The position numbers and the translations under genes were made by a program. From the NCBI RefSeq assembly GCF_018130825.1, contig NZ_JAFCJS010000002.1, forward strand, positions 62,001 to 126,000: a DNA stretch of 64,000 bases, written 5' to 3'. This DNA comes from Bradyrhizobium liaoningense (lineage in GTDB: Bacteria > Pseudomonadota > Alphaproteobacteria > Rhizobiales > Xanthobacteraceae). Every line of letters starts with the position of its first letter. Position 1 is the stretch's first letter. This document shows, one piece after another, positions 36,447 through 46,204 of this stretch. Below the pieces are notes generated by a model. It made no database searches. It saw nothing but the letters and a program-made list of their open reading frames with translations, and was not told where the DNA came from.

Positions 36447-37879
36447 GGCTGCGTTCTTTTGGTCGAACAGGTTGATTGGGCCTGGCCGAGTGCGAGCCCA
36501 TAACACAGCCAAAGGGCTACCTGCGGGTAGGTCGGTACAAATCGGTCATCCGTCAATCCCTGGACGGCGAGGCACATCAGGCAAACAACGCCCCCTTCGA
36601 AAACCCCGCGCCATAGGGGATCACCATGGTTCTTCGCGAGGCGTCTGAACATGGCCCAAGCCGACCAGAAGAAGGCTGCGACGACTGCGACACCCACCAT
36701 CCCCATATCAAGAAGAACGCCGAGATAGGCATTATGGGGGTGTCCGACCGGAAGCATTTCTCCGTGGAGATTGGGAGTGGCCCACATGGTCGAACCGAGG
36801 CCATGCCCGAGGATGGGCGCTTCCCAGAACGTTGGCAATAGTGGGCGCCAGATCATGTCGGGGCGACCGGCCGTGATTGCATGAGTATCGTCTGTGGCGA
36901 AACCTGTCGTCGCTCGTTCGACGAATGCGCCGGGCAATAACAAGGTGACACCGACGATGATCGATAGCGCAAGAACGATCTGGCCTGTTCGGCGCCGGGT
37001 GATCAGATAATGTCCAACGATGATGGCAAGGCCGATAAAGGCGCCTCGAGAAAAGGTCAGCGCCGCCATCGCGGCGGCGGCGATGGCGCATGCAAAAAGC
37101 GTCAGGCGCGGAATCGGTCGGGCGGTGGCCGCCGCCGTGTAGAGCAGGATCGCAAACCCCAAATTCGCCATGAGGCCGATCTCATTGGCGTGCATTCCGG
37201 TCCAACTGAGAAAACCGCGCTCTCTTGCGGACGCGAGACTTTCAAGGCTGATGCCGTTGCCAACGAGGTCGCCCACGACGAGCATGAAGAAGGCAACAAG
37301 GGCCCCTGCGAGCGCCCAGATCAGAGATTGCCCACCTCCATTTCGCGAGACCACAGCCGCCATCCAAGCCACGACAAGGATAATCATCGGCTTAGCGAAA
37401 CTGTCGAGGATGTATGTCTTCACGGTTAAAGGCTCCTCGCCTGGAATCGTGATCGCTTGCTCTGCCGACCCGGAGCCGTTGTAGGCGGCGAGTGCAATCA
37501 GTGCGACATAAACCAGTAGTGCCGACGGCAGGTGGGGGAATCGAACGGCCTCTCGGAGCGAAGCCAAGCACAACGACGAGAACGTGAGCACGAGCAGGCA
37601 ATTTTCCGAATTGAATCCGGTGACCTCGAATACCTGACGCGGAACCATTTGGGTTGACGCGAAGGGTAACAGTAACACCAACAGCCAGACTCCATTCCGG
37701 TAGTCGGCGAGAACCACCGCCGCGGCAATCGGCAACGAATAGAGAAAAAAGGGAATCGTTCCCCCGACCATTGCCGTCAATCCGCCGCCGATCGCGGCAA
37801 ATATCCCGATGAGAATCAAGAATAAAATGTCGGCTCGCAACGGCGAGACGGAGCTGGAATTCGAGAAGGAGCCGTTCAT
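36443..37879 (-). CDS. O-antigen ligase/Wzy-family polymerase
   Basis: The 478-residue membrane protein has 10-12 hydrophobic segments and the Wzy_C (PF04932)-type region LTFSRGAFIGLAIIVGHYL followed by a large periplasmic loop with GHGLGSTMWATPN and GHPHNAYLGVLLDMG. The H..N.(Y/L)L motif is typical of Wzy and O-antigen ligase proteins. In this locus the EPS polymerase role is favoured. It heads a minus-strand block of polymerase, glycosyltransferase, flippase and glycosidase. Confidence 0.87.
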   Translation of the reverse strand: MNGSFSNSSSVSPLRADILFLILIGIFAAIGGGLTAMVGGTIPFFLYSLPIAAAVVLADYRNGVWLLVLLLPFASTQMVPRQVFEVTGFNSENCLLVLTFSSLCLASLREAVRFPHLPSALLVYVALIALAAYNGSGSAEQAITIPGEEPLTVKTYILDSFAKPMIILVVAWMAAVVSRNGGGQSLIWALAGALVAFFMLVVGDLVGNGISLESLASARERGFLSWTGMHANEIGLMANLGFAILLYTAAATARPIPRLTLFACAIAAAAMAALTFSRGAFIGLAIIVGHYLITRRRTGQIVLALSIIVGVTLLLPGAFVERATTGFATDDTHAITAGRPDMIWRPLLPTFWEAPILGHGLGSTMWATPNLHGEMLPVGHPHNAYLGVLLDMGMVGVAVVAAFFWSAWAMFRRLAKNHGDPLWRGVFEGGVVCLMCLAVQGLTDDRFVPTYPQVALWLCYGLALGQAQSTCSTKRTQP

Positions 37880-38457
37880 CTATCGATGGCCATGTTGTCG
37901 AATGACGTTTTGCGTGGCGTCATCGTCCGCGACATCACGGATGATGCCGCGAGGAGATCGTGAGCGCAGCTGATGTCATTCGTGACCAGATTGAGATAGT
38001 GCGCGAGATTCGCCGTCTCATGCTTCATATGCAAGCGTCTGATGCTGCGTGAACTCTGCGAATTGGGGGTAATCCTTTCGACTGCTCCGACACGTGCTCC
38101 TGGCGGCGGGCAAGACCGCCGCCTGTGTGCGCGCGGACCAGTGCGCCAGCAATGCCCTTTCGAGACCAGGGCAGCGCCCAGTCTTCAATGCAGAATCTCT
38201 TTCGGGCCACAGGCGCTTGCTGGCTTCGCGGCCACCCTCCAGCGAGGTTGCACATCTGGGCCTCGATCGCCGTTCGACCTTTCCGCAACACAATGCCTGA
38301 TCCGCGGTGCCGCCATGCAGGAGACGATACCATTCCATTGCGCAACGCCAATTTGCCGTCCCAATGTTAGATCCGACGGGGCGCGCGGGAGGCCGAGTGA
38401 CGACCGATTGAACGCGACCTATCGGGTCAGGCGTCTCGATTGCGGCGCGCCTCCCGG
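37880..38457. other. Gene-free region ahead of the polymerase block
   Basis: No gene is supported in these 578 nt. Short open frames occur on both strands without ribosome sites or recognisable sequence. It should contain the promoter for the minus-strand block that begins at 37879 and the end of the transcript from the deacetylase-like gene. Confidence 0.45.
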
Positions 38458-40215
38458 CTACAGGCGAAAGCGAAACAGGTCGCTGGACCCGTAATTGTCA
38501 CGAAGTTCGGATAGATATCGCCGAGCCGCCACTCCAAGTCGGTATGAGACCGATTCTGAATCTGGGAAAGCATCCGGCTGTTCGTGATAAACACAGCGTA
38601 TATCCGCCGTTCTGCCGGGCGGGATATCGACGATCAGTCTAAGACATCCGTCCATGTATTCGTGCGCGACGATCTCCTGGTTGACTGTAACATTTTTCAA
38701 GGAGGCGACCTGTGGTTCTTCCTTCATAACTCGGATCCGTCGCGTCATCGCCTCCTTGTTTTCGATGCGGAGTTGTTCAGCAAACATCCTTATTTTGCTC
38801 GTTCCGCCGCTGGCTTTAATGCTGTAGCTGCGGCAAACGGCGTCCCCGAGAGTCCGCCAACAGAGTTTCCACCGCAAGGATGCAAGCTGTCGGAGGAACT
38901 CCGCCAGTTCGCTGCCATGGCCCCGGAAAATGTCGTGATGCCCGGCGATGAAGCACGGCTTGCCCAGGATTCCGTCAAATGCGAAGTTTTCAATGCCGTG
39001 GTGAATGTACCGCCGGGTAAAGATCGAGAATCCCCCATACCGGACGATGGCGACACTCCACAGGTCGGCAAGTGTCGTTTCGTTCGACGCGTCATCGGCT
39101 GGTGCGACTTCCGTGTTCACTGCCGCGACGAAACCGTTTCGTTTAAGAGCCGACGCTGCCTCCGGCGAGAATGCCCCTTGCGGGAAAACCATCACGTTTT
39201 CATGATCAAGCGCGGTCTTGTTGAGAAGGGACTGCATCCGACACTTCGCGGTCTTCAGTTTTCTGTCGAGGAGTTCGGCTGAACGGGCTGCAAATTCACC
39301 ACGGGTGTGATCGCAGCCGTGCACACAAACGGATAGTTTTCCGCTATTTTTCCGAAAGGCGGCAACGGTGTCGCGATTTGTTCGTTGCCAGTTCCATGGA
39401 ATGAAGGCGATGGTCGTCGCGAACGTCTGCTTGTCGGCCAAGTGCAGTAGCTCGCCAAAATCGAGAAGGCCGTATCGTGGCCTCAGGGGTGGATCGTCGA
39501 TGATCAGGCACGCGTTTGTTTCGGAGGTGGTCCAGCAGATGTCGCGGAACGACCACTTCAGATACATCACGACTGGCACCGCACCGGCGAAACGGCTCTT
39601 CACGTCAAAATAAGTCGCAGCCCGTTCGCGAATGTCCACCATCGTCAGTGACGCGTCGGCAAAAAAGCGCACGCCGGAATGAGCAAATCCGGCGAACAGA
39701 TGTCCCTCAGGCGCCACGGCGATGCTCTGCAATTCGCCACCATCCCGGATGACAAGCGCCGCATCCGCGGCGCCGGGCTGCAGTTGGATCTGCAGGGCCG
39801 ACATAGGGCCGCACATGTCTGGAAAAGCATCAGTGACGGACACGGTTATCGGCCACGCGTCGATGCCGCGGATATCCGCCTCCGGGTCTCCCGTGATCTG
39901 GCGCAGCAGAGCCCTGCAGGGATCCCCAGGTTGAAATCCATAGACGAACACTGAAGCGGCTGCCGCCAACCAGGCCGGAAACGTTCCGGCCTTGCAGGGC
40001 TGCAAGATTTCGGCGAGCCAGCGCGCGGAAGTCAGGATGGAGAATTGCGGATGACTTGCCGTCAGCTCGGCTACCTTGTCCCCGTTGGCTTCGCTGACTG
40101 TCAGCGCTGTCCATGGAATTCCGAAAAAATCTAGGATTTCCGCTAGATTGCAATCCTCGGGCGATGGGGTGTCGTCGCTGCGGAGCAGGAGCGCGATCGA
40201 AGAACCCGTGTCCAT
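38458..40215 (-). CDS. Polysaccharide-deacetylase-like protein
   Basis: This encodes about 585 residues from the ATG at 40215, with GGAGGAG about 10 nt upstream; the frame is open to 40551 but that part overlaps a repeated non-coding element. An N-terminal alpha/beta region (SSIALLLRSDD, ILDFFGIPWTALTVSE) precedes a NodB-like segment (residues about 260-440): ACLIIDDPPLRPRYG, VCVHGCDHTRGEF and VMVFPQGAFSPEAASAL. The first motif differs from the usual TFDDG, so deacetylase activity is uncertain. It probably modifies EPS or acts in its export. It is divergent from the oxidoreductase gene. Confidence 0.75.
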   Translation of the reverse strand: MDTGSSIALLLRSDDTPSPEDCNLAEILDFFGIPWTALTVSEANGDKVAELTASHPQFSILTSARWLAEILQPCKAGTFPAWLAAAASVFVYGFQPGDPCRALLRQITGDPEADIRGIDAWPITVSVTDAFPDMCGPMSALQIQLQPGAADAALVIRDGGELQSIAVAPEGHLFAGFAHSGVRFFADASLTMVDIRERAATYFDVKSRFAGAVPVVMYLKWSFRDICWTTSETNACLIIDDPPLRPRYGLLDFGELLHLADKQTFATTIAFIPWNWQRTNRDTVAAFRKNSGKLSVCVHGCDHTRGEFAARSAELLDRKLKTAKCRMQSLLNKTALDHENVMVFPQGAFSPEAASALKRNGFVAAVNTEVAPADDASNETTLADLWSVAIVRYGGFSIFTRRYIHHGIENFAFDGILGKPCFIAGHHDIFRGHGSELAEFLRQLASLRWKLCWRTLGDAVCRSYSIKASGGTSKIRMFAEQLRIENKEAMTRRIRVMKEEPQVASLKNVTVNQEIVAHEYMDGCLRLIVDIPPGRTADIRCVYHEQPDAFPDSESVSYRLGVAARRYLSELRDNYGSSDLFRFRL

Positions 40216-40289
40216 GGCGTGGGCGCTCCTCCCTGGTTGTCGCATCATCCCTCGGTAAGGCCAGCGGACATCCTGCGGATCGCCCGCGA

Positions 40290-40439
40290 CCTTGAGACTG
40301 TGCTCCTCTTTGGGGAGTCCTATACCAAAGATCGCCAGGTTTCCACTGAAGGACGCCGGCGCAATGGTTCTGTCGGCCAACATATCTGCGATGGGCGATG
40401 CGGGCAGCTTGTCGCAATCGGCGCGGACTCTGCGCTGAA
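40290..40439 (+). repeat. Dispersed element A: diverged copy of a glycosyltransferase 5' end
   Basis: The plus strand here matches 48929-49045 over about 110 nt, including an AAGGA-type ribosome site and an ATG at 40364 followed by codons for MVLSANISA, as at the start of the glycosyltransferase gene 49005-50267. Here the frame ends after 24 codons at a TGA. It fills most of the 432-nt gap between the deacetylase-like and oxidoreductase genes, in which I see no other gene. Confidence 0.6.
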
Positions 40440-40647
40440 AACCCATGGAGTGATAAGGCGTTAGATGGTTGACCAGCCAATCAATCACTTTGGCTATGAC
40501 CAACGCTACGAGAGCAGGGCGCGGGGGGTGGTCCAACCTGTGTACCCCCAAAGAGCGTGGATCATAATCCCTGTTCTAACGCGGCGCGCGCGCCCAATCG
40601 GTTATCTTGAATCGATGCACGCTGAGCGCCTTCAGACAGGAGCCAAC

Positions 40648-41769
40648 ATGGCGAATATGGCGAATAAGGACGCGGAAATTCGGACCAGGAACGGCGGCCC
40701 TTCGCTCGCAGTCATCGGTTGCGGCTACTGGGGTTCGAAGCACATCCGCGTCAGCTGCGATATACGCGATGCAAGGTTGTCGATGGCCGTTGATCCGCGT
40801 CCTGACAGATTGGAATATATCCGTTCACAATATCCTTCTGTCGCTGTTTCGCGAGATATCGGCGCGGTACTGAATAACCCTTCTATAGACGGAGTCATTG
40901 TCGCCACCCCTGTAGAGACGCACTTTGAATTGGCGCGAGCGGTGCTCCAGGCCGGAAAGCACGCGCTCGTCGAGAAGCCGCTCGCCATGACGAGCGCGCA
41001 ATGCCGCGAGTTGAATGCGATCGCCGAAAAGCGAAAGCGCGTGCTGATGGTCGGGCACACGTTCGAGTATCACCCGGCGGTCGGTGTCATGCGCCAGATG
41101 ATCAAGAGCGGCTCTCTCGGTGAGCTTTACTACATTGATTCGCGGCGCCTTAATCTCGGTCTCTACCGGCAGGACGCCAATGTCCTTTGGGACTTGGCGC
41201 CGCACGACCTCTCGATCATCTTCTGCTTGCTGGAGGAGGTGCCGCAAACCATCGGCGCCTGGGGGTGCGCGCACGTTCTGCCCAACGTCGAGGATGTTGT
41301 TTACGCCAAGATGGGCTTCAAGAGCGGCCCGACCGCCCATGTGCATGTTTCCTGGTTGGACCCGGTCAAGGTGCGCCAGACGACGATCGTTGGAAGCGAT
41401 GCGATGCTGGTGTTCGACGACGTGCAGCCGTCCGAAAAACTGCGCGTTTACCAGAAGCGATTCAGGCCGCGGATCGACGGCGACTCCTATGCCGATTTCC
41501 AGTCGGCCTATCATCATGGCGACGTGCATATTCCCGCGATATCCAGCAGTGAACCGCTGAAGCTCGAGATACTCGACTTCGTCAATGCGATCGTGACCGG
41601 GGAACGGCCGTGCGCGGACGGAATGCACGGGCTGCGCGTCGTCGAAGCGCTCGAGGCGGCATCGGCGTGTCTACGGCTCAAGTACAAGCACGGTAGCAAT
41701 GGCAAGGATCAACGGATATTTCGGCGGCGGAACATGCCGGCGGGAGGTCCCGAAGTTGCCGTCGCATGA
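40648..41769 (+). CDS. Gfo/Idh/MocA-family oxidoreductase
   Basis: This encodes 373 residues from the ATG at 40648, chosen for the AGGAG 5 nt upstream; the frame is open from 40465. The Rossmann motif is LAVIGCGYWGSKHIR, followed by VEKPLAMTSAQC (the EKP motif of the family) and HDLSIIFCLL. It is probably an NAD-dependent dehydrogenase of a nucleotide sugar (WlbA/WbpB-like), making the 3-keto sugar that the DegT aminotransferase at 42459 would aminate. It overlaps the next gene. Confidence 0.9.
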   Translation: MANMANKDAEIRTRNGGPSLAVIGCGYWGSKHIRVSCDIRDARLSMAVDPRPDRLEYIRSQYPSVAVSRDIGAVLNNPSIDGVIVATPVETHFELARAVLQAGKHALVEKPLAMTSAQCRELNAIAEKRKRVLMVGHTFEYHPAVGVMRQMIKSGSLGELYYIDSRRLNLGLYRQDANVLWDLAPHDLSIIFCLLEEVPQTIGAWGCAHVLPNVEDVVYAKMGFKSGPTAHVHVSWLDPVKVRQTTIVGSDAMLVFDDVQPSEKLRVYQKRFRPRIDGDSYADFQSAYHHGDVHIPAISSSEPLKLEILDFVNAIVTGERPCADGMHGLRVVEALEAASACLRLKYKHGSNGKDQRIFRRRNMPAGGPEVAVA

Positions 41770-42415
41770 CGCCACGCGACGGAAGGCGACCCCGCGGGAA
41801 TTCGGCAAGCGGGCGCTCGACGTCGCGATCAGCGTTATCGCGATCGTGCCGCTGGCCCTCGTCTTCATCGTGGTGTGGATAGCAATCCATCTCGACAGTC
41901 CCGGGCCAGCGGTCTTTCGCCAACGTCGCATCGGGCGAGACGAGAAGCCGTTCGACTGCTTCAAATTCCGGACACTTCACCACAACGCCGACGAAAACGT
42001 CCATCGCGAGGCGATCCGGAGGGCTTGGGCAAAGGAACTCCTCTCGAACGACCCCGCCGCCCCATACAAGCTGACGGACGATCCTCGCGTGACGCGCGTG
42101 GGACGGTGGCTGCGGAGAACCAGCTTCGACGAACTGCCTCAATTCCTCAACGTATTGCGGGGCGAAATGAGCATCGTCGGTCCGCGGCCAGCGATTCCCT
42201 ATGAACTCGAATACTTCCGGGACTGGCACCATAAGCGTCACATTGTGAAGCCCGGGATAACCGGAATTTGCCAGGTGCGCGGTCGGGGTCGTGTCAGCCC
42301 CGAGGTGATGCTCGAGATGGACGTCGACTATGCAATGAACTGGACCCTATGGACCGACCTGAAGTTGATTGCCCTGACGTTTCCCGCGGTTCTGCGGGGG
42401 CACGGTGCTCGATGA
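41756..42415 (+). CDS. Undecaprenyl-phosphate sugar transferase (initiating)
   Basis: This encodes 219 residues from a TTG at 41756, preferred because GGGAGG lies 8 nt upstream; the ATG at 41699 has no ribosome site. One N-terminal membrane segment (LDVAISVIAIVPLALVFIVV) is followed by the bac_transf domain: SPGPAVFRQRRIGRDEKPF, KFRTL, LTDDPRVTRVGRWLRRTSFDELPQF in pieces, and SIVGPRPAIPYE. It loads the first sugar phosphate onto undecaprenyl phosphate and so starts the EPS repeat unit. It overlaps the oxidoreductase gene by 14 nt. Confidence 0.92.
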   Translation: MPSHDATRRKATPREFGKRALDVAISVIAIVPLALVFIVVWIAIHLDSPGPAVFRQRRIGRDEKPFDCFKFRTLHHNADENVHREAIRRAWAKELLSNDPAAPYKLTDDPRVTRVGRWLRRTSFDELPQFLNVLRGEMSIVGPRPAIPYELEYFRDWHHKRHIVKPGITGICQVRGRGRVSPEVMLEMDVDYAMNWTLWTDLKLIALTFPAVLRGHGAR

Positions 42416-42458
42416 CGTTCTCTGGAAACAAAGACGGATTCTCGTGAGGTTGGAAAAA

Positions 42459-43661
42459 ATGCACATTCCGTTTGTCGATCTCAAAGCGCAATATGAGACG
42501 CTAAAAGACGACGTGGCCGAAGCAATTCGGGACGTTCTAACCTCCGCGCAGTTCATAGGCGGCGAAACGCTTGCCTCGTTCGAAAGAGATTTCGCCGCGT
42601 ATTGCCAGGTGCGCCATGCGCGCGGCGTGGCGAACGGCACGGACGCAATTCATCTGGCGCTGCGGGCCTTGGATATTGGTCATGGCGACGAGGTGATTAC
42701 AACCGCCCATACCTTCATCGCCACCGCGGCCGCCATCGTGGCGACGGGGGCGCGGCCTGTGTTCGTCGATATCGATCCGGACACCTACACGATTGATCCC
42801 GAGATGATCGAGCGCGCCGTAACGGATCGTACAAGAGCAATCATCGCAGTCCACCTCTTCGGGCAGCCGGCTGACATGGGTCCAATCAAGGACATCGCAC
42901 GGCGGCGCGGCCTCTATGTACTAGAAGACGCAGCCCAGGCGCACGGGGCGGAATATCAGGGTGTCCGAACGGGGGCGCTCGGCGATGTCGCATGTTTCTC
43001 GTTTTATCCAGCGAAGAATCTCGGCGCCTATGGCGACGGCGGAGCGGTCACCACCAACAATGCCGCGATCGCCCAGCGGATCGAACGACTGCGTGACCAC
43101 GGTCGAACCACTCACTACAGCCACGCCGAGATCGGGTTCAACAGCCGGCTCGACGCGCTCCAGGCGGCAGTCCTGCAGGTCAAGCTCCGGCGTCTGGATG
43201 AATGGAACACCAATCGGCGACGCGCTGCGGAGTGGTACGCCACTGAATTGGCCCAGTCGGGGATCGAGACGCCGTTCGTTCGCAAGGGGGCGACGCACGT
43301 CTACCATCTGTATGTGATCACCACGAACGATCGTGACGCAATGCGAACCAAGTTAGACGAAGCCGGCGTGGCGACCGGGATTCACTATCCGTTGCCGCTC
43401 CACCTACAGCCTGCTTTCGAGCATCTCGGCTACAGGCAGGGCGACTTGCCGTGCTGCGAAGCGATGGCCGCTCGATCATTGTCCCTGCCCATGTTTCCCG
43501 AGCTCACACGCGACCAAGTGCGCCGTGTCGCCGCGATTGCGCGCGCTGCGGCCGAGCGGGACGGTCACAAGAACTTGCAGCGGAAGTCGGCGTATTCGTC
43601 CGCTGCGCTGCAGGCGTCAGAATCGGCGTTGGCGCCGTCGTCGGCGCCGGTGCGGTGGTGA
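42459..43661 (+). CDS. DegT/DnrJ/EryC1/StrS sugar aminotransferase
   Basis: The 400-residue protein starts at the ATG at 42459 (GAGG upstream) and has the PLP-Lys motif SFYPAKNLGAYGDGG with Lys186, plus IPFVDLKAQY and VANGTDAIHLALRAL of the family. It aminates a keto-sugar nucleotide, most likely the product of the oxidoreductase at 40648. The last 30 or so residues (after ARAAAERDG) are not family sequence: they read out of frame through an acyltransferase remnant, so the original stop seems lost. Confidence 0.92.
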   Translation: MHIPFVDLKAQYETLKDDVAEAIRDVLTSAQFIGGETLASFERDFAAYCQVRHARGVANGTDAIHLALRALDIGHGDEVITTAHTFIATAAAIVATGARPVFVDIDPDTYTIDPEMIERAVTDRTRAIIAVHLFGQPADMGPIKDIARRRGLYVLEDAAQAHGAEYQGVRTGALGDVACFSFYPAKNLGAYGDGGAVTTNNAAIAQRIERLRDHGRTTHYSHAEIGFNSRLDALQAAVLQVKLRRLDEWNTNRRRAAEWYATELAQSGIETPFVRKGATHVYHLYVITTNDRDAMRTKLDEAGVATGIHYPLPLHLQPAFEHLGYRQGDLPCCEAMAARSLSLPMFPELTRDQVRRVAAIARAAAERDGHKNLQRKSAYSSAALQASESALAPSSAPVRW

Positions 43662-43735
43662 CGAAGGACGTGCCCGACGGTGCGCTCGTGATGGGCGTCC
43701 CGGCGGAGATCCGACGACGGCTCAACGGGCTAGCG
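43580..43735 (+). pseudogene. C-terminal remnant of a hexapeptide acyltransferase
   Basis: In a frame different from the aminotransferase, this piece reads AAGVRIGVGAVVGAGAVVTK then DVPDGALVMGVPAEIRRRL, the standard C-terminal coil and tail of sugar O- or N-acetyltransferases. The N-terminal part is missing and the 3' end of the aminotransferase gene overlaps it. It suggests a deletion that joined the two genes. Confidence 0.75.
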
Positions 43736-43886
43736 GTGCAGACCAGTGACCCGGTGGCAGTTCGTGCCGAGCGTCGAGGCAACACTAATCGTGAGGATCC
43801 TCTGCGTCGCCAACGTACATCAACCTATATCAAAGTCCCAATTGTGGTTGAGCGCTGGGACTGCGGTCGTAAGGTCGGGTGAAGGA

Positions 43887-45029
43887 ATGCTGAATTCGTC
43901 AAGGCCCGCGATCAGGGTGCTGCATATAACCGACACGTTGGCCTCCGGGGGGAAGGAGCGGCAACTGGTTGAATTGCTGCGTGGGTTCAGCAAACTAGAT
44001 GGGTTCATTAACGAACTCGTCGTTCTTTCAGATACCATCCACTATGACGAGATTAGGTCACTGGGAATAAAAATACACATCATCAGAAGAAGCCGACAAT
44101 GGGACTTCAGTATTTTCGAAAAGCTATATGGCCTGGCGAGACGATACCGACCGGACATAATATATTCGTGGGAGTCGATGTGTTCGGTGTATGCGTCACC
44201 AATTGCGTTGATATCTCGATCGGCTCTGATCAATGCAATGATACAAAACGCACCGCCCCATCTGAATTTGAAAGATTATACGTACCGACGTTTACGTCTG
44301 ACAGCTCCATTTTCAACTGTAATATTGGCAAATTCATTAGCGGGACTTAGAGCTTTTCGAGTTGAGGGCAAAAAAGCTCTTTGTATACGAAACGGTTTTG
44401 ATTTTGATCGAATAAACAATCTTCCGGACGTCAACGATGTCAAGCGTTCGATGGATATAAGAACCAAACACGTAGTCGGTATGGTCGGAAGATTCCATCG
44501 AGAGAGAGACTATAGTACGTTCTTCAAGGCGGCAAAATTGGTGTGCAGCGAGCGGAAGGACATTACATTCGTCGCTGTGGGCGAAGGCCCAGATCTTGAA
44601 AGCTTCATGGAGCGTGTGAAGCGCGACGGTCTTTCGAATGTGCGCATTCTGGGAGTCAGAAAACGGGTCGAAGAAGTCATAAGAACCTTTTCCGTCGGAG
44701 TATTGGTCTCAACAAACGGAGAGGGAATCTCTAATGTGATTCTAGAGTACATGGCGCTGGAAAAGCCGGTCATAGCCACAGACGTGGCGGGCAATCGCGA
44801 AATCGTCAAGGACGGAGAGAATGGATTCCTAATTCCATTCGGAGACGAAAATGCACTGGCGTCGCGGATAAGGGAAATTGTCGACTGTCCTGGCATTGGA
44901 AGCGCGTTCGGTCGTGCAGGACGGGTGCTCGTCGAGGAGAAGTTCGGGATTGAGCAAATGGTGCAGAAGCACGTTGAGCTGTTTCGGCAATTGGCAAGCG
45001 GCCATAGGGTGCCTTCTGTTGCGGTTTGA
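43887..45029 (+). CDS. Glycosyltransferase family 4 (AT-rich)
   Basis: This encodes about 380 residues from the ATG at 43887 (MLNSSRPAIRVLHITDTL); the frame is open from 43746. The N-terminal loop is ASGGKERQLVELL and the donor site has HVVGMVGRFHRERDYSTFFKAAK in parts, GEGPDLESF and STNGEGISNVILEYMALEKPV. It transfers a sugar in EPS assembly. The codons are much AT-richer than those of its neighbours (for example at 44140-44480), which suggests recent transfer. Confidence 0.88.
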   Translation: MLNSSRPAIRVLHITDTLASGGKERQLVELLRGFSKLDGFINELVVLSDTIHYDEIRSLGIKIHIIRRSRQWDFSIFEKLYGLARRYRPDIIYSWESMCSVYASPIALISRSALINAMIQNAPPHLNLKDYTYRRLRLTAPFSTVILANSLAGLRAFRVEGKKALCIRNGFDFDRINNLPDVNDVKRSMDIRTKHVVGMVGRFHRERDYSTFFKAAKLVCSERKDITFVAVGEGPDLESFMERVKRDGLSNVRILGVRKRVEEVIRTFSVGVLVSTNGEGISNVILEYMALEKPVIATDVAGNREIVKDGENGFLIPFGDENALASRIREIVDCPGIGSAFGRAGRVLVEEKFGIEQMVQKHVELFRQLASGHRVPSVAV

Positions 45030-45217
45030 CTGCGAGCCGGGGCCTCAGATTGATCGAACGACCATATTTGGAGCCTGTTGAGAAGCATTGGTCGCTATGT
45101 GCGGGATTGCGATAGTCGAGCTGGATCTGATTTCCTATTTGGTCATCAAACGGGGTTTTTGACGTGCGCCGGGTGAGCGAATGGCCATTTCCCGGAGGCC
45201 ACAAGGAGCAAGCTGCG

Positions 45218-46186
45218 TTGATTGTTCTGCATGTTACGGGCGCGTACCCTACTGCACAGAATCCGTCTGCGGGCGTTTTCATCCGCACTCAAGTGGAGTC
45301 GCTGGCGAAGCTTGGGATTGATGTTGATGTTTGCCTGCTGAAGAGCACAGGCATTGGCAAATATATCAAGGGTATTGCTGAAGTACGGAGGGCTGTACGT
45401 TCGAGGCAGTACGATATCGTTCATGCGCACTATATGTACTCAGGCTGGACAGCCAGATTCGCTACGACCCTGCCGCTCGTTGTGTCTTTTATGGGCAACG
45501 ACGTATATGGAGATTGCAACGAGCGGGGAGAATATCGATTCTCGAATCGAGTGTTGCACGGACTATTCTCCCGTTTATTGTCGTGTGCGACGGCTCGCAA
45601 TATTGCGAAGAGTGCCGGCCTTGCAAAATATCTTCGCGCCAAAACAACGTCGATCATTTCCAATGGGATAGATCTTGATGTCTTCTATCCCAGAACGGTC
45701 GCTAAGCACGAAGTGGGTTTAAAGGAAGACGAGCAGCACGTCCTATTTGCAGGCAGGCCTTCGGCAGGGGGCTATAAGAGATACCCGCTCGCCGAAGCCG
45801 CTTTTGAGTTGGTTCGAAAATCCAATCCATCTGCCCAATTGGTCACACTTGATAAGAGGCCTCAGGAAGAGGTAGCGCGCTTCCTGAACGCCGTCGATTG
45901 TTTGCTGCTTACGTCCGCTCATGAGGGTTCTCCGAACATTGTAAAGGAGGCTCTTGCCTGCAATCTACCGATTGTTTCCGTCGATGTTGGCGACGTGGCC
46001 GAGCGAATTAAAGAGTTCGAAGGATGTTACATCGTGTCTGACGAACCGACCTCTATCGCGGAAGCTGCAGAGAAGGTACTGGTCCGTGGAAAGCGTCTTT
46101 CCGGCGGTTATGCCGCGGTCCATGAACTTTCGCTTGCAACGGTCGCAAGGCGAATACAATCTTTGTACGAACGCGTTCTTTCGTGA
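45218..46186 (+). CDS. Glycosyltransferase family 4
   Basis: This encodes about 322 residues from a TTG at 45218, preferred because AAGGAG lies 9 nt upstream and the family sequence starts at once (LIVLHVTGAYPTAQNPSAG); the frame is open from a GTG at 45164. The donor part has HVLFAGRPSAGGYKRYPLAEA and SAHEGSPNIVKEALACNLPIV, the E-x7-E region of GT4 enzymes. The base composition is lower in GC than the flanking asparagine synthetase gene. Confidence 0.87.
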   Translation: MIVLHVTGAYPTAQNPSAGVFIRTQVESLAKLGIDVDVCLLKSTGIGKYIKGIAEVRRAVRSRQYDIVHAHYMYSGWTARFATTLPLVVSFMGNDVYGDCNERGEYRFSNRVLHGLFSRLLSCATARNIAKSAGLAKYLRAKTTSIISNGIDLDVFYPRTVAKHEVGLKEDEQHVLFAGRPSAGGYKRYPLAEAAFELVRKSNPSAQLVTLDKRPQEEVARFLNAVDCLLLTSAHEGSPNIVKEALACNLPIVSVDVGDVAERIKEFEGCYIVSDEPTSIAEAAEKVLVRGKRLSGGYAAVHELSLATVARRIQSLYERVLS

Positions 46187-46204
46187 AGCTGCAGGAGCGG
46201 AAGG

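Noticed and set aside
38458..40215. nodB chitooligosaccharide deacetylase
   Set aside because: It is far longer than NodB, the catalytic motif is altered, and no other nod genes are nearby.
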